A stretch of 64,000 nt of DNA from Eremomyces bilateralis CBS 781.70 (lineage: Eukaryota; Ascomycota; Dothideomycetes; Eremomycetales; Eremomycetaceae): the NCBI RefSeq assembly GCF_010015585.1, contig NW_022985068.1:1309406-1373405 (forward strand), written 5' to 3'. Positions 9,521 through 21,900 of this stretch are shown here, one piece after another. The position numbers were made by a program, and so were the translations under genes. The notes below the pieces were generated by a model. The model worked only from the letters and a program-made list of their open reading frames with translations, searched no databases and had not been told where the DNA came from. Each line of letters starts with the position of its first letter. The stretch's first letter is position 1.

Positions 9521-11476
9521 ATGCCTTTCAAAGCTCCCTCCTGGGTGCCGCAGCTCGCGTTCGACCCGCCAGATGACGTCTCGATATGCGACTTCATCCT
9601 CGATGACAAATACGCGCGCCATCCCCTCAAAGACTCGCGACCGCCCTTCGTGTGCGGCATCACGGGCAAGTCATACACGGGACTGGAAGTCAAGGAGCGG
9701 ATTCAGCACGTCGCGGCGGGCCTGTCGAAGGAGCTGGGGTGGTTGCCGAACGACGGCTCGGATTGGGACAAAGTGCTGTGCATATTTAGCACCAATGCGG
9801 TGAGGACAAGACGGACGGGGCGAGAACGAAGGACGGTAGCTCACTGTGGATCTAGATCGATTACTTGACCGTGGCATGGGGCACGCATCGATTAGGAGGT
9901 ATCGTCTCCCCAGCCAACGCCGCCTACAGCGTTTCCGAGCTGGCATATCAATTGAAGAGCTCGGGCTCACAATGCGTGTTCACCTGCGCGCCGCTGCTGG
10001 AAGCAACCTTGGAGGCGGCTAAGGAGGTTGGGATCCCGAAAGAGCGGGTGTACATCCTGGAAGTGCCTGGGCCATCGGCGCCGAAGGAGTTTAAGACGGT
10101 GGATCAATTCATCGACGAAGGTCGCAAACTGCAGCCGTTGGAGAAGCTCGTTTTTAAGCCGGGCGAAGGGGCGAGGCGGATCGCGTTTCTGAGCTATTCG
10201 AGTGGAACATCGGGATTGCCGGTAGGTCAACGACGAGGACGTGTATCAAGAATTCCGCTGATCGATTCATGAAGAAAGGCGTCATGATTACGCACCGCAA
10301 CGTGATCGCGAACACGATGCAGATGTGCACGTTCGAGCGGAAGGATCGAAAGAATCGACAGGAAAAAGAAGGAAGGGCTGATCCGACGCAAGTTGCGCTA
10401 GGTCTGCTTCCGCTCAGTCATATTTATGGGCTGATCGTGATCGCACACTGCCGCGCGTACAGCGGAGATTCAGCCATCATCCTGCCCAAGTTCGAGCCGC
10501 AATCATTCCTCTCCGCGATTCAAACTCACAAGATCAACATTCTATACCTGGTAAGTCCCCGTCCTGGCAGTCTCCCACCATCGCTGACCGGTCCCCCTTA
10601 GGTACCCCCGATTATCGTCCTCATGACGAAGAACAAGCCCCTCCTCGACAAATTCGACCTCAGCTCTGTGATAAACATCTTCACCGGTGCTGCGCCGCTC
10701 GGCGAGGAGACCGCCGCCGACTTGCTGACACAGTTCCCGAGCTGGGTCGTCGCCCAAGGCTACGGGCTGACGGAGACGTGCACCGTGGTCAGCGCGTCCA
10801 AGTTCGACGATGTGTGGCTAGGCAGCAGCGGCTCACTGCTTCCGTCGGTCGAGGCGCGAATCGTCGCGTTGGATGGATCCGAGGTAACAGAATACGGCGT
10901 CCCTGGGGAGCTGTTGGTGAAGGGTCCGTCGTGTACGTTGGGGTACTTTAATAACTCGAAGGCGACGTTTGAGACCTACGAGGATGGGTGGGTGCGGACG
11001 GGCGATGAGGTGGTGATCAAGAAGCATCCGGAGAGTGGGCACGAGCATCTGTTTATCGTGGATCGGATAAAGGAGTTGATTAAAGTCAAGGTACGGCACT
11101 TCATACTCTTTCATTACGCCAAGTGCTAATCCATCCACAGGGCCACCAAGTCGCGCCGGCCGAACTAGAGGCTCATCTACTCACCCACCATGCCGTCAAC
11201 GACTGCGCCGTCATCCCCGTCCCTGATGCCGACGCAGGCGAAGTTCCCAAAGCCTTCGTCGTCAAATCGCCCAACGTCGGCCTGGAGGAGAGCGACCGCC
11301 TGGTCGCGCGCGACATCCAACGGCACGTGGAGAAGCACAAGACGCGGGCGAAGTGGCTGAAGGGCGGGGTGGAGTTCATCGACGTGATTCCGAAGAGCCC
11401 GAGCGGGAAGATTCTCCGGCGGTTGCTGCGGGATAAGGAGAGGGAGAAGCGGCGGGTGGCGGGGCCGAAGATATAG
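9521..11476 (+). CDS. 4-coumarate:CoA ligase-like acyl-CoA synthetase
   Basis: Five exons: 9521-9799, 9856-10221, 10275-10550, 10602-11090 and 11141-11476, all junctions phase 0, introns 51-56 bp, 581 aa. It is an ANL-superfamily enzyme, which adenylates a carboxylic acid with ATP and then forms the CoA thioester. Visible motifs are the P-loop SYSSGTSGLPKGVMITHRN (about residue 206, split by intron 2), GYGLTET (about 360), the hinge DRIKELIKVKGHQVAP (about 461) and the C-terminal catalytic-lysine motif PKSPSGKILRR (about 558). The order and length match fungal 4CL-like ligases. The C-terminus (GPKI) is not a canonical peroxisomal SKL signal, which many relatives carry. The next gene on the same strand is a reductoisomerase-like gene 670 bp downstream; a shared pathway is only an inference. 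The acid substrate cannot be read from sequence. Confidence 0.92.
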
Positions 11477-12145
11477 GATATCGAGTTGAGCGGTGGGCGA
11501 GTCTGAGTTGGATTATTCTGTAGATTGGATCTGTAAGCTGACTGGTGTCTTGGACGATACCCTGCCTAGGTACTGATGTAAACTGATGCGAAGGGAGGAG
11601 CAGTCCTCCGAGTCATTTGATCAGCCGGTATGGATATTGATTAGTGCCCCATTTGTTCCGCTCACAGCGAGTTCGCATACGCCCGATAACAGGAGGCTAG
11701 TTCTGCACCGTCTACGCATGTACCGTGATTATCTCAGTTCCGAAGCCGCATCGCTTGCTTGTTGATACATCGCGTAATCTCCCCAGCGACCCCATCCCTC
11801 GAACTCCCCACCCCGCAGCTCCCTGGGTCCTGGAGCCGATGCCCCTGTCATGCGGGGGGCGAACGACCGAATATACCTGGACCCTCGTGGAGGCTCGCTG
11901 TAAACATGTCCCGGAGTGATGACACGGTCCAATTCACTGGAAAATAATTCGACACGTGCCGGACCCCTCCATGGCCACCGGTTCAACGTGGGTTCACCCA
12001 ATTCACTGAAGTACTATGTATATAAAGGATGGTCGCCCGCTGAATGGAGTGCTTCTGACTTGGATACTTCCTCCTTCTGGTCCGTTTGAAGTACCTGTGC
12101 AGCCGCCATAGGAACTGAACGCGCTCGCATACTCGAGCTTCCACC
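11477..12145. other. Intergenic region with promoter of the reductoisomerase-like gene
   Basis: 3' flank of the CoA ligase gene and promoter of the next gene. A TATA box is present at 12019-12026. Nothing else recognisable. Confidence 0.6.
12019..12026 (+). promoter_or_regulatory. TATA box (TATATAAA)
   Basis: TATATAAA lies 120 bp upstream of the reductoisomerase-like ATG, a usual fungal distance allowing for a leader of 80-100 nt. Confidence 0.6.
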
Positions 12146-13415
12146 ATGTCTGCAGCATTGTATTACGACTCCGATTGTTCCTCGGCCCCCCTCGCCGGGA
12201 AAACCATTGTCTTCGTGGGATATGGAAACCAAGGCCGAGCACAAGCTCTGAATCTTGTATGACCCTCCTCCGAAGTGATATCAGATACGACCAGAAGTTC
12301 GACTAACGAGAAATGCAGCGTGACACAATCCAGAGTGAAAACATCTCTCCCGCCCCTCGGATCATTGTCGCGAATAACAAGGATTCATACGCTTCCAAGG
12401 CCGAAGAAGATGGGTTTGGGTTCCAGACCGACTGGGCAGCTACAGCGGCAGAAGCCGATATTCTCTTTCTGCTCGTCCCAGACCAGGTATGGATGGGGAG
12501 CTCGATGGCTACCCTCCTCACTCCTGCAGGCTAACCATGGAGCCCAACAGGTCCAACCCAAGCTATTCAACGAATCACTGGCTCCCACGCTCAAGAAGAC
12601 CGCCTGCGTCGTCGTCGCTAGCGGCTACAACGTATTCTACCAGTTCCTCCATGTCCCCACCTCCAACGATATCGTCATGGTCGCGCCGCGGATGATCGGG
12701 ACGTCCGTCCGCAGTCGGTACGAGAGCAACCAAGGCTTCCCGTGCTTCGTGTCTGTGGAGCAGGACGGGACGGGGCATGCGAAGGAGGTGGCGTTGGCGG
12801 TGTGCAAAGGGGTGGGCGCGACGAAGGGAGGGGTCATTGAGAGCTCGGCGAAGGAGGAGACGCTGATGGACTTGTTTGCCGAGCAGGCGATCTGGCCGCA
12901 GGTGATTGCGACGTTCCGGGAGGCGTATGGTACCTTGAAGAAACTGGGGTGTTCGGATGAAGCGCTGGTGCATGAGTTGTGGTTGAGCAAGGAACCGGTG
13001 GGTCGACGACTCGACATCGATCCCGCAGCAACATCATAGCTGACTGAAATGTGGCTAGGCAGAGGTCTTCGAGAAATGCGCGGACGACGGATTCATTAGT
13101 CAATTGCGGTACCACAGCTCTGTCAGGTAAGTCACACATCATAGATACTAAGCTTGGGCTGCAATGCTAAGGCGAGACAGCCAGTACGGTCAGTTGAAGG
13201 GGAGCATGGAAGTGGACACGGGCGCCCTGAAGAAGGAATACCAGCGAGTCGCGGAGCAGCGAATCCTCAACGGGGCGTTCGCGAAGGAGTTTATGGCCCT
13301 TGACACCGAAGGCCCAGGCGTTGATAAGAAACTGGATGAGCTGTACGATGAGGTGAATCACAGCGAATTGGCGGAGGGTGAAGCGAGGGTACGGGCAAGG
13401 TTGGGATTGAATTGA
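12146..13415 (+). CDS. Ketol-acid-reductoisomerase-like NAD(P)-binding protein
   Basis: Five exons: 12146-12256, 12319-12486, 12551-12997, 13059-13126 and 13181-13415, giving 342 aa in one frame. The N-terminal Rossmann fold has [15 protein letters not shown], the ketol-acid reductoisomerase (KARI) GYGxQGxA...NLR signature. It is followed by [20 protein letters not shown] (in place of the usual SHGFNI), [16 protein letters not shown], and the catalytic-domain block [16 protein letters not shown], which retains the metal-binding D and E positions of KARI (ETDLFGEQ). Near the C-terminus HSSVSQYGQL replaces the usual ISNTAEYG. The family isomerises and reduces acetohydroxy acids in valine/isoleucine synthesis. 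This copy starts [11 protein letters not shown] without an obvious mitochondrial presequence and has altered active-site loops, so it is probably a paralogue with another 2-hydroxy-3-keto-acid-type substrate rather than the housekeeping enzyme. Confidence 0.85.
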
Positions 13416-13972
13416 GCTGCATCGTTGACACTATATTTATAAACCCTAGTGATCCGCTGGCGCAAATTCATGGAGACAAGCTGTCGTGATTCGTAAATTA
13501 GTTGAGGAGTACATATCAAGGACATTCGAACGATTGACTCTATATGCAAGATGACCTGTGTGACCTTTGATCATGGAAGAAACCATCTGAACTGGATGGA
13601 GGCGACGTCCATTCAGTTGCAGACTTGCCGTTGGTGGAGTGGTCACGTGGGTTGAGATCACATGATGCAGAGATTTTTGTTTTGGATTTTGTCCATGTGC
13701 AGCTGGGTGGGAGGTGGTCTGTGCATGGAAAACAAGCACAGGCCACAGGGCCACAGGCCACAGAGCCACAGACAGTCAGACTCAACAGAGCATGACTGTA
13801 TGATGCCTGAGGCAGATAGGCGCCAAGGCATCCTGGCCACTGTGGAAAATAAAACACCCGGCACACACATTTATCCGATTCCGAAGCGAGCATCCTCTAC
13901 CCTTCACACTTCTTCCATGAATTTGACGACTCACGACGACGGACAACTCCATACCCACACTAACAGCCCAAC
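13416..13972. other. Intergenic region upstream of uL13
   Basis: Contains a short CCACAGG/GCCACAG-rich stretch near 13740-13770 and the promoter of the ribosomal protein gene, with a pyrimidine-rich leader (CATCCTCTACCCTTCACACTTC type) just before the ATG. No coding potential recognised. Confidence 0.5.
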
Positions 13973-14898
13973 ATGTCGTCGTTCGAACAAGTGGTGCGTA
14001 CAATTGCAATCGGATACGAAGAAACACGAGATCGAATTCGCTGACGCCGAAATTAGGTGGTAATCGACGGCAAAGGTCACTTGCTGGGCCGCCTGGCCAG
14101 CATCGTGGCCAAGCAGCTCCTCAACGGACAGAAGATCGTGGTGGTCCGATGCGAGGCATTGAACATGTCCGGAGAGTTCTTCAGGGCCAAACGTACGTGC
14201 TGTCACCGGAGTGAATCGAGAAATCCAACCTCCAATTTGGCGAGATATTGGACCATTGTGCGAAGAACGTCGGGAAGCTGACTTGTTTTCTACAGTGAAG
14301 TACCAGGCTTTCCTCCGAAAACAGACACGATTCAACCCTACCCGCGGTGGTTAGTACTCCCGAGACGCTCGTCGTCGCATCTGCGATTCCTCTGTGCCTA
14401 ACAGCCTACCAGGTCCCTTCCATTTCCGCGCCCCGTCGAAGATCTTCTGGAGAACGGTTCGCGGCATGATCCCGCATAAGACCTCGCGAGGCGCCGCCGC
14501 CATGAACCGCCTGAAGTCCTTCGAGGGTGTCCCGCCGCCGTACGACAAGAAGAAGCGCATGGTCGTCCCACAGGCGCTGCGCGTGTTGAGATTGAAGCCT
14601 GGCCGCAAGTACTGCACCGTTGGTCGCTTGGGCCATGAGTTCGGCTGGAAGTACCAGGACGTCGTTGCCAGGTATGTCGAATCCATTTGGTGTCGTTCAT
14701 GGCTACACCACCGTCATGATCGATCGCTATCAAAATGCGAGACTAACACCATCCTACAGACTCGAGGAGAGGAGGAAGGTCAAGGGCGCAGCGTACTACG
14801 AGCGCAAGAAGGTGGCGCGGAGACAGTTGGCGGATGCGCAGAAGACGGCGAAGGTGGACACCAAGGTGACGACGGAGCTGGCTCAGCTCGGATACTAG
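13973..14898 (+). CDS. RPL16: 60S ribosomal protein uL13 (L13a/L16)
   Basis: Five exons: 13973-13993, 14057-14192, 14296-14349, 14413-14671 and 14760-14898, 202 aa, the full family length. The first exon is only seven codons (MSSFEQV), continuing [20 protein letters not shown], which is the uL13 start. Other conserved blocks are [48 protein letters not shown] and [18 protein letters not shown]. It is a structural protein of the large cytosolic subunit. Several short introns near the 5' end are typical of ribosomal protein genes. Identification is secure. Confidence 0.97.
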
Positions 14899-15790
14899 AC
14901 TCTCCGCGACGAGTGGGTGACAGCGACGGCGGACCAGCATTTCCCCCGCGGTCCATTATCATCATGTCAATGTGGTCGGAGGGGATCGGCGTGAAAACAT
15001 GGCATTTGCAAATGGGAAACTCCTTAGTCTTTTATGCGAAAGCATTCCAATTGCGTATGGTAAACTCATATCAAAAATTCGACGGATGAGGGATGATGCC
15101 TCATGTTCAATATTTTCCTGATAGATAATGACTAGCAGTGGTGACTACGTCTTGTGACATCGTCTTGAGTTTCGGTTCGCTCCGTCTATGTGGTTTACTT
15201 AACGAGCCTCGCCGCAGTCGCAACCAGGAATTTCCACAACTGTTTATGTATCAATCCATCGATATTATCAACTGTATCTCAAAGGGTACAGAAATCCCTC
15301 CCCACAACAATATCGCGAACTTGTGGCAAGGGAGACATCGACAGCACCCACAATGGCTGAGTCCGACTTTAAGACGAAATTCGCCCGGGGGCTCGCACGG
15401 CAGTCAACCCACCTCAGCATTCTTCACTATTCCCGTCGTCCGGCCGAGACAACGGCTAGCACTGGGGTTCTCCATAAGGCCCTAACCCGCAATTCCTCGC
15501 CAGCCAACCCCAAAGTGGAGGAAGCGCGTTGACAATTGACCATGATCAGATGGCCCGAACCCCGAAGGTCCCGTAACTGCGGACTATGGTAGTAAGGAGG
15601 AGAGTGTGGACTCGGAGGTGCTGTCCGTTAGTCCCACTACGAGCAACGAAATAGCCGGAGCGACCTCACATTCCTCAACCGTATATAAGTATTATCATCC
15701 CTTGTCCTCAGCTTGGAGGATCTGAGGTTTTAATCTGCAGTGCTGCTCTCCCCCCGCAATCTATCTCATCCTTCCAAACCGCCCTCCACC
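14899..15790. other. Intergenic region between uL13 and acyl-CoA synthetase genes
   Basis: No recognised gene. The distal part is the promoter of the acyl-CoA synthetase gene, with a TATA box at 15682-15689. Confidence 0.5.
15682..15689 (+). promoter_or_regulatory. TATA box (TATATAAG)
   Basis: TATATAAG lies about 100 bp upstream of the acyl-CoA synthetase ATG, in an otherwise mixed-composition promoter. Confidence 0.55.
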
Positions 15791-17642
15791 ATGTCTGGTC
15801 CACTCTCCCGGCTCTCCAACATCGCATCACACCTGCCACCTACCCCCTCCCCGCGACCCCCTAACTTCCACACTCTCTCCCCAACTTCCTTCCTCCCCCG
15901 CGCCGCCGCCATCGAACCAGATGTAACTCTCCCTCTCCCCCTCTCATAAACCTCCACTGACCCATCTAGGCCATAGCCATCCACCACCGCACCGCCAACG
16001 GCGCCACCCTCCACCGCACCTACGCACAATTCTCCACCCGCGCCCGCGGCCTCGCCCACTTCCTCCGCGCTCATGCCCTCCGCCGCATCGGCATCCTCGC
16101 CCCCAACACCCCCGCCTTCCTCGAATCCCTCTTCGCCATCGCCGCTGCCTCCGCAGTCTCCGTCGGCGTCAACTACCGCCTGAAGCCCGAGGACATCACC
16201 TACATCTTTGAGCATTCTGGCGTGGATTGCATTATCGTCGATGCGGAGTTCGAGGGGTTGTTGGAGGGGTTTCGGGAGCGGTGGCCGCGCGTGCGGGTAA
16301 TTGTGGACACGGATACAGACGCGACGGAGGGGCCGGGCAGCGGGGAGTTCGATGCGTGCGTGCGCGAGGGACTGGAATATGACGCGGCGCACGGGAATAA
16401 GGGCTGGGACGGGTTATCCGCGCAGGCGGCGCACGAAGAGGACCTGATCGCGCTGGCGTACACCAGCGGCACGACAGCGAAGCCTAAGGGCGTGGAATAC
16501 ACGCACCGCGGCTGCTACCTCGCTGCCGTCGCCAACGTCATCGAGAGCGGGCTGAACTACCACCAGGACCGGTGTCGCTACCTCTGGACGCTCCCGCTGT
16601 TCCACGCCACCGGCTGGACCTTCCCCTGGGCCATCACCGCGGTGCGCGGCACGCACTACTGCCTCCGGAAGATCGACTACCCCGCGATCTGGGAGTTATT
16701 GAAGACCGAGGGGATCACGCACTTCAACGCCGCGCCGACGGTGAACACGCTGCTATGCGCCAACCCCGCAGCCGCGCGCCTGGAGCAGCCGTGCCGGGTG
16801 ACGGTGGCGGCGTCCCCTCCCACGGCGCACCTGTTCCGCACGATGACGGCGCTGAACCTGCAGCCGGTGCACGTGTACGGGCTGACGGAGACGTACGGCC
16901 CGATCACGAAGGGGTACCATATGCCGGTGTGGGAGGTGGTGGGGGAGGAAGAGCGGTATAAGCGGATGGCGCGACAGGGGCATGGGTTTGTGACGAGCGC
17001 GCCGGTGCGGGTGGTGAGGACGGGAGAGGAGGGGTGGGTGGAGGGGAGCAAGGTGGTGGATGTGAGGAGGGATGGGAAGGAGATTGGGGAGATTGTGTTT
17101 ACAGGGAATATTTGTGCGAGAGGTTACTATAAGGATGTGGAGGCGACAAGGAGGTTGTTTGAGGGGGGGGTGTTGCATTCGGGGGATTTGGCGGTGGTGC
17201 ATGAGGATGGGAGCATTCAGATTTTGGATCGGGCGAAGGATATCATCATCTCGGGTATGTCTATTTTCCTTTCTTCCCGACGTTTTCTGGTAACTGTTGC
17301 TAACCTCTGTCCCCTCCAGGCGGCGAAAACATCTCCTCCGTTGCCGTCGAAGCAATGCTCGCCACGCACCCCGACATCCTCGAAGCCGGCGTCGCCGCCG
17401 TCCCGGACGCGCAGTGGGGCGAGCGACCGAAGGCGTTCGTGACGATCAAGGACAACCGCACGGGGAAGATCACGGGCGAGGACATCGTGGCGTGGGCGAA
17501 GCACAAGAGCAGCATTAGCAAGTTCATGGTGCCGCGCGAGGTGCAGATCGTGGCGGAGCTGCCGAAGACGGAGACGGGGAAGGTGAGGAAGAATGTGTTG
17601 AGGGAGTGGGCGAAGGGGGGGAAGGGGTGGAGGGCGGGTTGA
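15791..17642 (+). CDS. AMP-dependent acyl-CoA synthetase (ANL superfamily)
   Basis: Three exons, 15791-15922, 15970-17254 and 17320-17642, give 579 aa. The enzyme activates a fatty or other carboxylic acid to its CoA ester via an acyl-adenylate. Visible motifs: LAYTSGTTAKPKGVEYTHRG (ATP-binding loop; the family more often has TGxPKG, here TAKPKG), LFHATGWTFPW, HVYGLTETYGPI, GYYKD, HSGDLAVVHEDGSIQILDR and ISGGENISSVAVE (completed across intron 2), and the C-terminal lysine motif LPKTETGKVRK. The overall pattern resembles the short/medium-chain acyl-CoA synthetase branch (plant AAE-like), distinct from the 4CL-like gene at 9.5 kb. No peroxisomal C-terminal signal (it ends GWRAG) and no clear presequence. 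The chain length it accepts cannot be stated. Confidence 0.92.
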
Positions 17643-18910
17643 GGAGATATATCATGGTGGGTTGGAGGGAGAAGGGGGCGGATTCGGTCCAGTTCGAGCT
17701 TGGAGTTTGATTGAGCCTGGATTTTTCGAGATTTGGGTGTAAATATTGATGCATAACTAGTTAGCGATATACCAACAACCATTGATATCCCATGGTGTTG
17801 CAGCTTCAGATCCCGGTGCAGGTATCCAACCTGTCATGCAAACTTTTGGTAAGTTAGGACCATTAATTTATGAGGCTTTTCGTATTTCACCAGTCATTCC
17901 ATTGACGGCTCCCTTCCTCACTTAAAATCTGTTTGGAGGTGGAAGGCCTGACAAGCGAATCGCGGCACAGCCTTAATTATGTATCCCGGTTTCTTGTCTT
18001 TCTTTGGTCCTTTGAGTTGGGTCAGTTTACCTCAGCCGGTCTGCCCTATGGCAGGAAGAAACCACAAACTGCAGCGGAATGATCAGCCAGCCCGACGGTT
18101 GCAGAAGTGCCGATGCTGATGCAAATATCAGGAGCATTATGCAGTGGGAGCTTCATCCTACATGTCAGCGTCCCAGCTGCCCTCTGTCCCCTTTGTACTC
18201 TGTCGCGACTATTGGCGAGCGGTGCATGGTGATCGGCTTGACAGCTTCCCCTGTCCAAACCGTTGCTGTTGCATGTGTAGTACAGACATGGAAGCAGCTA
18301 GGCTGTAGGCATCATACCATCGCTATGGACATGAATCATGATAGTGAATAGGGGTCCTGTTGGCAGTTTGTCAGGAGCATCAAGAAAGCACACTATATAT
18401 GATGGATGGATAGAAACGATGATGATAATGAAATGATGTTTCCTTTAGTTCGCGTTCACGATTGATCCCGATCCACAGCTCCCACCAGAAAAAAAGAAAA
18501 AAACAACGCGAGAGAGACGCAATGACGGATAGACAGGGGGAAGCCACGCTCTAGACCTGAAGCAGACTAGCGTATCACCCCCCTCCCGTTTCGCGTATAA
18601 GTAATAAGACCGGGAGCTGCGCGTTTTGCGACGACCGAAGCTCCCGAATGAAAAAGTTGGTTCCATTCCAACTTCGAAGTCACGTGTCTTTTTCTAGCCT
18701 TCATCCACCACACGCCATTCGTCAAGTCACGTTATTGGTTTCAAGCGGCTGACCGTTGAAACGTGACAATTTCATACTTGATCGTTTTTCTTACATTCAA
18801 TCCTCTTGCATCACTGGTCAGAAGGACCCGAAGTGAGAATATGAATCGATTCGCTCATTTCATCGTCTGTTGAGAAAGTGAGAAGTGAGTGAGAAGTGAG
18901 ACAGCACAGA
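17643..18910. other. Intergenic region, MOT1 promoter side
   Basis: 1.27 kb with no recognised gene. Two TCACGT(G)-type E-box-like sites lie about 180-230 bp before the MOT1 ATG (near 18680 and 18726), with AACGTGAC at about 18759. A short direct repeat of GTGAGAAGTGA immediately precedes the start. Confidence 0.5.
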
Positions 18911-21900
18911 ATGGCTTCCAGGTAAGCAAGCCCCTTTGCCCCGATTAGTCCGCCCATCAGTCCCCAATCAGCCCCCGAATAACGGCGGACATATGGCCCA
19001 CGTACCCCCCACCTGCCCCCCGGCTAGCGTGTGCGGTTGGGTGGTACCTGTGCGCCAGCTGCTGACCCAAACTCTCAACGGGTGTCATCCATCCGCCAAT
19101 CAGAACTGACGCTAACCTCGGAATAGGCTGGACCGCTTGGTCACGTGAGTAACCTTCGTTCTTGACTATAAATCAATGTCGGTCTGCAATGCATGAGATG
19201 GACCGAAAATGGAGGCATGAGAGATTGAATCTAACTAAATGGAACCTCTAGACTGCTGGAATCTGGAAGTACCCAGCTCATCCGTAATACCGCTGCCCAA
19301 CAGCTTGCCGATGTCCAGAAACAACATCCGGACGAGCTCTTCAACCTCCTCACCCGCATCATCCCCTACCTCCGCTCCAAGTCATGGGACACTCGTATTG
19401 CCGCCGCCAAAGCAATTGGCGGGATCGTTGATAACGCCGACAAGTTCGACCCGAACGAGGATGATCCTCCTGCCAAGAAGGAAGAGAACGGCGCGTCGAA
19501 CGGTCACGTCAAGAAAGAAGAGTCCCCTGAACGGAATGGCGCTCTTACGCCAAACGAGGACCAACTGGACCTCGATTCCCTGGATGTCATTGCCATCCTC
19601 CGGAAAGGCAAGCCGCTCTTGAGCAGTGCTGGTAAGGAGTATGACTATAAAATGGCAGCCATGGATCCGGCCGATCGACTTGCCCACCAGAAAAGAAGCC
19701 TCACTGCACGCCTCGGGCTTGGTGGCCAGTACATGGAAGAAGAGTTGGTCAGCGAGATTGACTTCAAACTTCCCACACCTAGACTCGATACCAACCTTTC
19801 CTCCATCTCCAACGTGAGCGTGAATTCCGCCACCGCTACCACGCCTGGGGATCCTCAAACCCCATCCGATGAAACAGGCCTCAGCAAACGCCAACTCAAC
19901 ATGCTCAAACGCAAGAACAAGCGCGACTTCAAAGCCCAGGGCAATAAAGTCCGCATCATCGACCTGAACGCCTCGGGTCCTCGTCGTGGCAGCGTCGCCG
20001 ACCCAACCCCCACGTCTACCCATCCCTTCCCAATCAAGACGGACTCCGACGCATCCGACGAGAAAACCGGTCACTCCGACTACTTCTCCCTTGACCGCGG
20101 CCAACAGCGCGATGACGATTCCAAACTCGTCAAGGAATTCAAAGGCGTCCCCACCGAAGAACACTCCGCACTGCAACCCATCGCCGACGAAACCACCGGC
20201 CTCGAATCCGAATGGCCATACGACCGTCTCTGCGAGCTTCTCACCGTCGATCTCTTCGACCCCAACTGGGAAGTCCGCCACGGCGCCGCCATGGGCCTCC
20301 GCGAAGTCGTCCGCGTGCAAGGGGGCGGCGCCGGCCGAAAACGATGTCACTCGCGGAAACAGAACGATCTCCTTAACAAGCGCTGGTTAGACGACCTGGC
20401 GTGTCGGCTCTGTGCCGTCTTCATGCTCGACCGCTTTGGGGATTACGTATCAGACAATGTCGTGGTGCCGGTCCGCGAGACGGCCGGCCAATGCCTTGGC
20501 GCCCTGCTGCAGTACCTCCCCGCCGACGAGGTCAAGAAGGTGTACCGCGTGCTCCGCCGCCTCGTGGTCGCGGAGGATGAACACGACGCCCGCGACGGGA
20601 AGGAGTCGGAGTGGTCCGAGCGCGCGTGGCAGCCGTGTCACGGGGGGATGCTTGGCATGCGATACCTGGTGGCGGTGCGTGCCGACCTCCTCTTCCAGGA
20701 ACCCGAGCTTCTCGACGGGGTGCTGTCGACCGTCATGAAAGGCCTAGGTGATGGCGACGACGACGTGCGCGCCGTCTCTGCCGCGACGCTCATTCCGGTC
20801 GCGAAGGAAATCGTGCAGCTGCGCGCCACCGCGCTGGATGAGCTGATTCAGATCGTGTGGGACTGCCTGTCGAATCTGAGCGATGACCTCAGCGCCAGTA
20901 CCGGATCGGTGATGGATCTGCTCGCAAAGCTTTGTAGCTTCCCGGAGGTGCTGGCGGCAATGCGGCAGAACGCGGCGCGGGACCCCACCCAGGCGTTCGC
21001 GCAGCTGGTGCCCCGGCTGTATCCGTTCCTACGGCATACAATCACGAGCGTACGATCGGCCGTGTTGAGAGCGTTGATGACGTTCCTAGAAGTCGACGAG
21101 GGCGGCGACGGCGAGGTGGGGAAAGGATGGATTAATGGAAAGGCACTCCGACTCGTGTTCCAGAACCTGCTGGTTGAGAAGAACGAGCCGGTGTTGCGGC
21201 TGAGCTTGCAGGTGTGGCGGAAGCTGTTGGATACAATTGTGGGAGATGAGGAGGGGAGAGCGTATTTCGCGGAGGAGTTCCGGTCGCACGTGGAGCCGTT
21301 GGTCACGTTGACGACCACCCCCGTCGGCGTGTCGAGACATCCCATCCCGATGAATCCGTCGTTGTTCCTTCGGCCATCGGGCCAGACGTATTCGTTGCCG
21401 GCCAATCTGGATGCTGGGCACAAGTACCCTCCTGGAATGCCCATGGAGCCGCCAAAGAAGCGAAGGCGATCCGACAAGAAAAGCATGGAAAGGGACACGT
21501 CGGTTTCCAGCTCGCACAATGTGGATGGACATATGATGTCTGGCGATGTCGACCTTGTGGGCGTCGATGTTCTCGTTCGCTCGAAGATCTATTCATCAAC
21601 CGCCATGGGCCTCGCTATGGCTCTGTGGCCGTCGTCATCGCGGGCGGATGTCTTTGTCCCCAACATTCTTCCGCGTCTGAATTCTCTGCACTCCTCGACC
21701 CAACTCACCGCAAGCATTCTCATCGAAGAATACTCCCGCGCTCTCACCACCGCTTCCACGTCATTTACCGAAGAGGATCCACTCCTCCCGACCCTCCACA
21801 CCCCTCTCCTCCACCTCGTCGATTCCGAACTCTCACCCCACTACGCCGACCTAACCTCCTACCTCCACATCGTCCGCGCCCAATGCCAGAACCTCACTAA

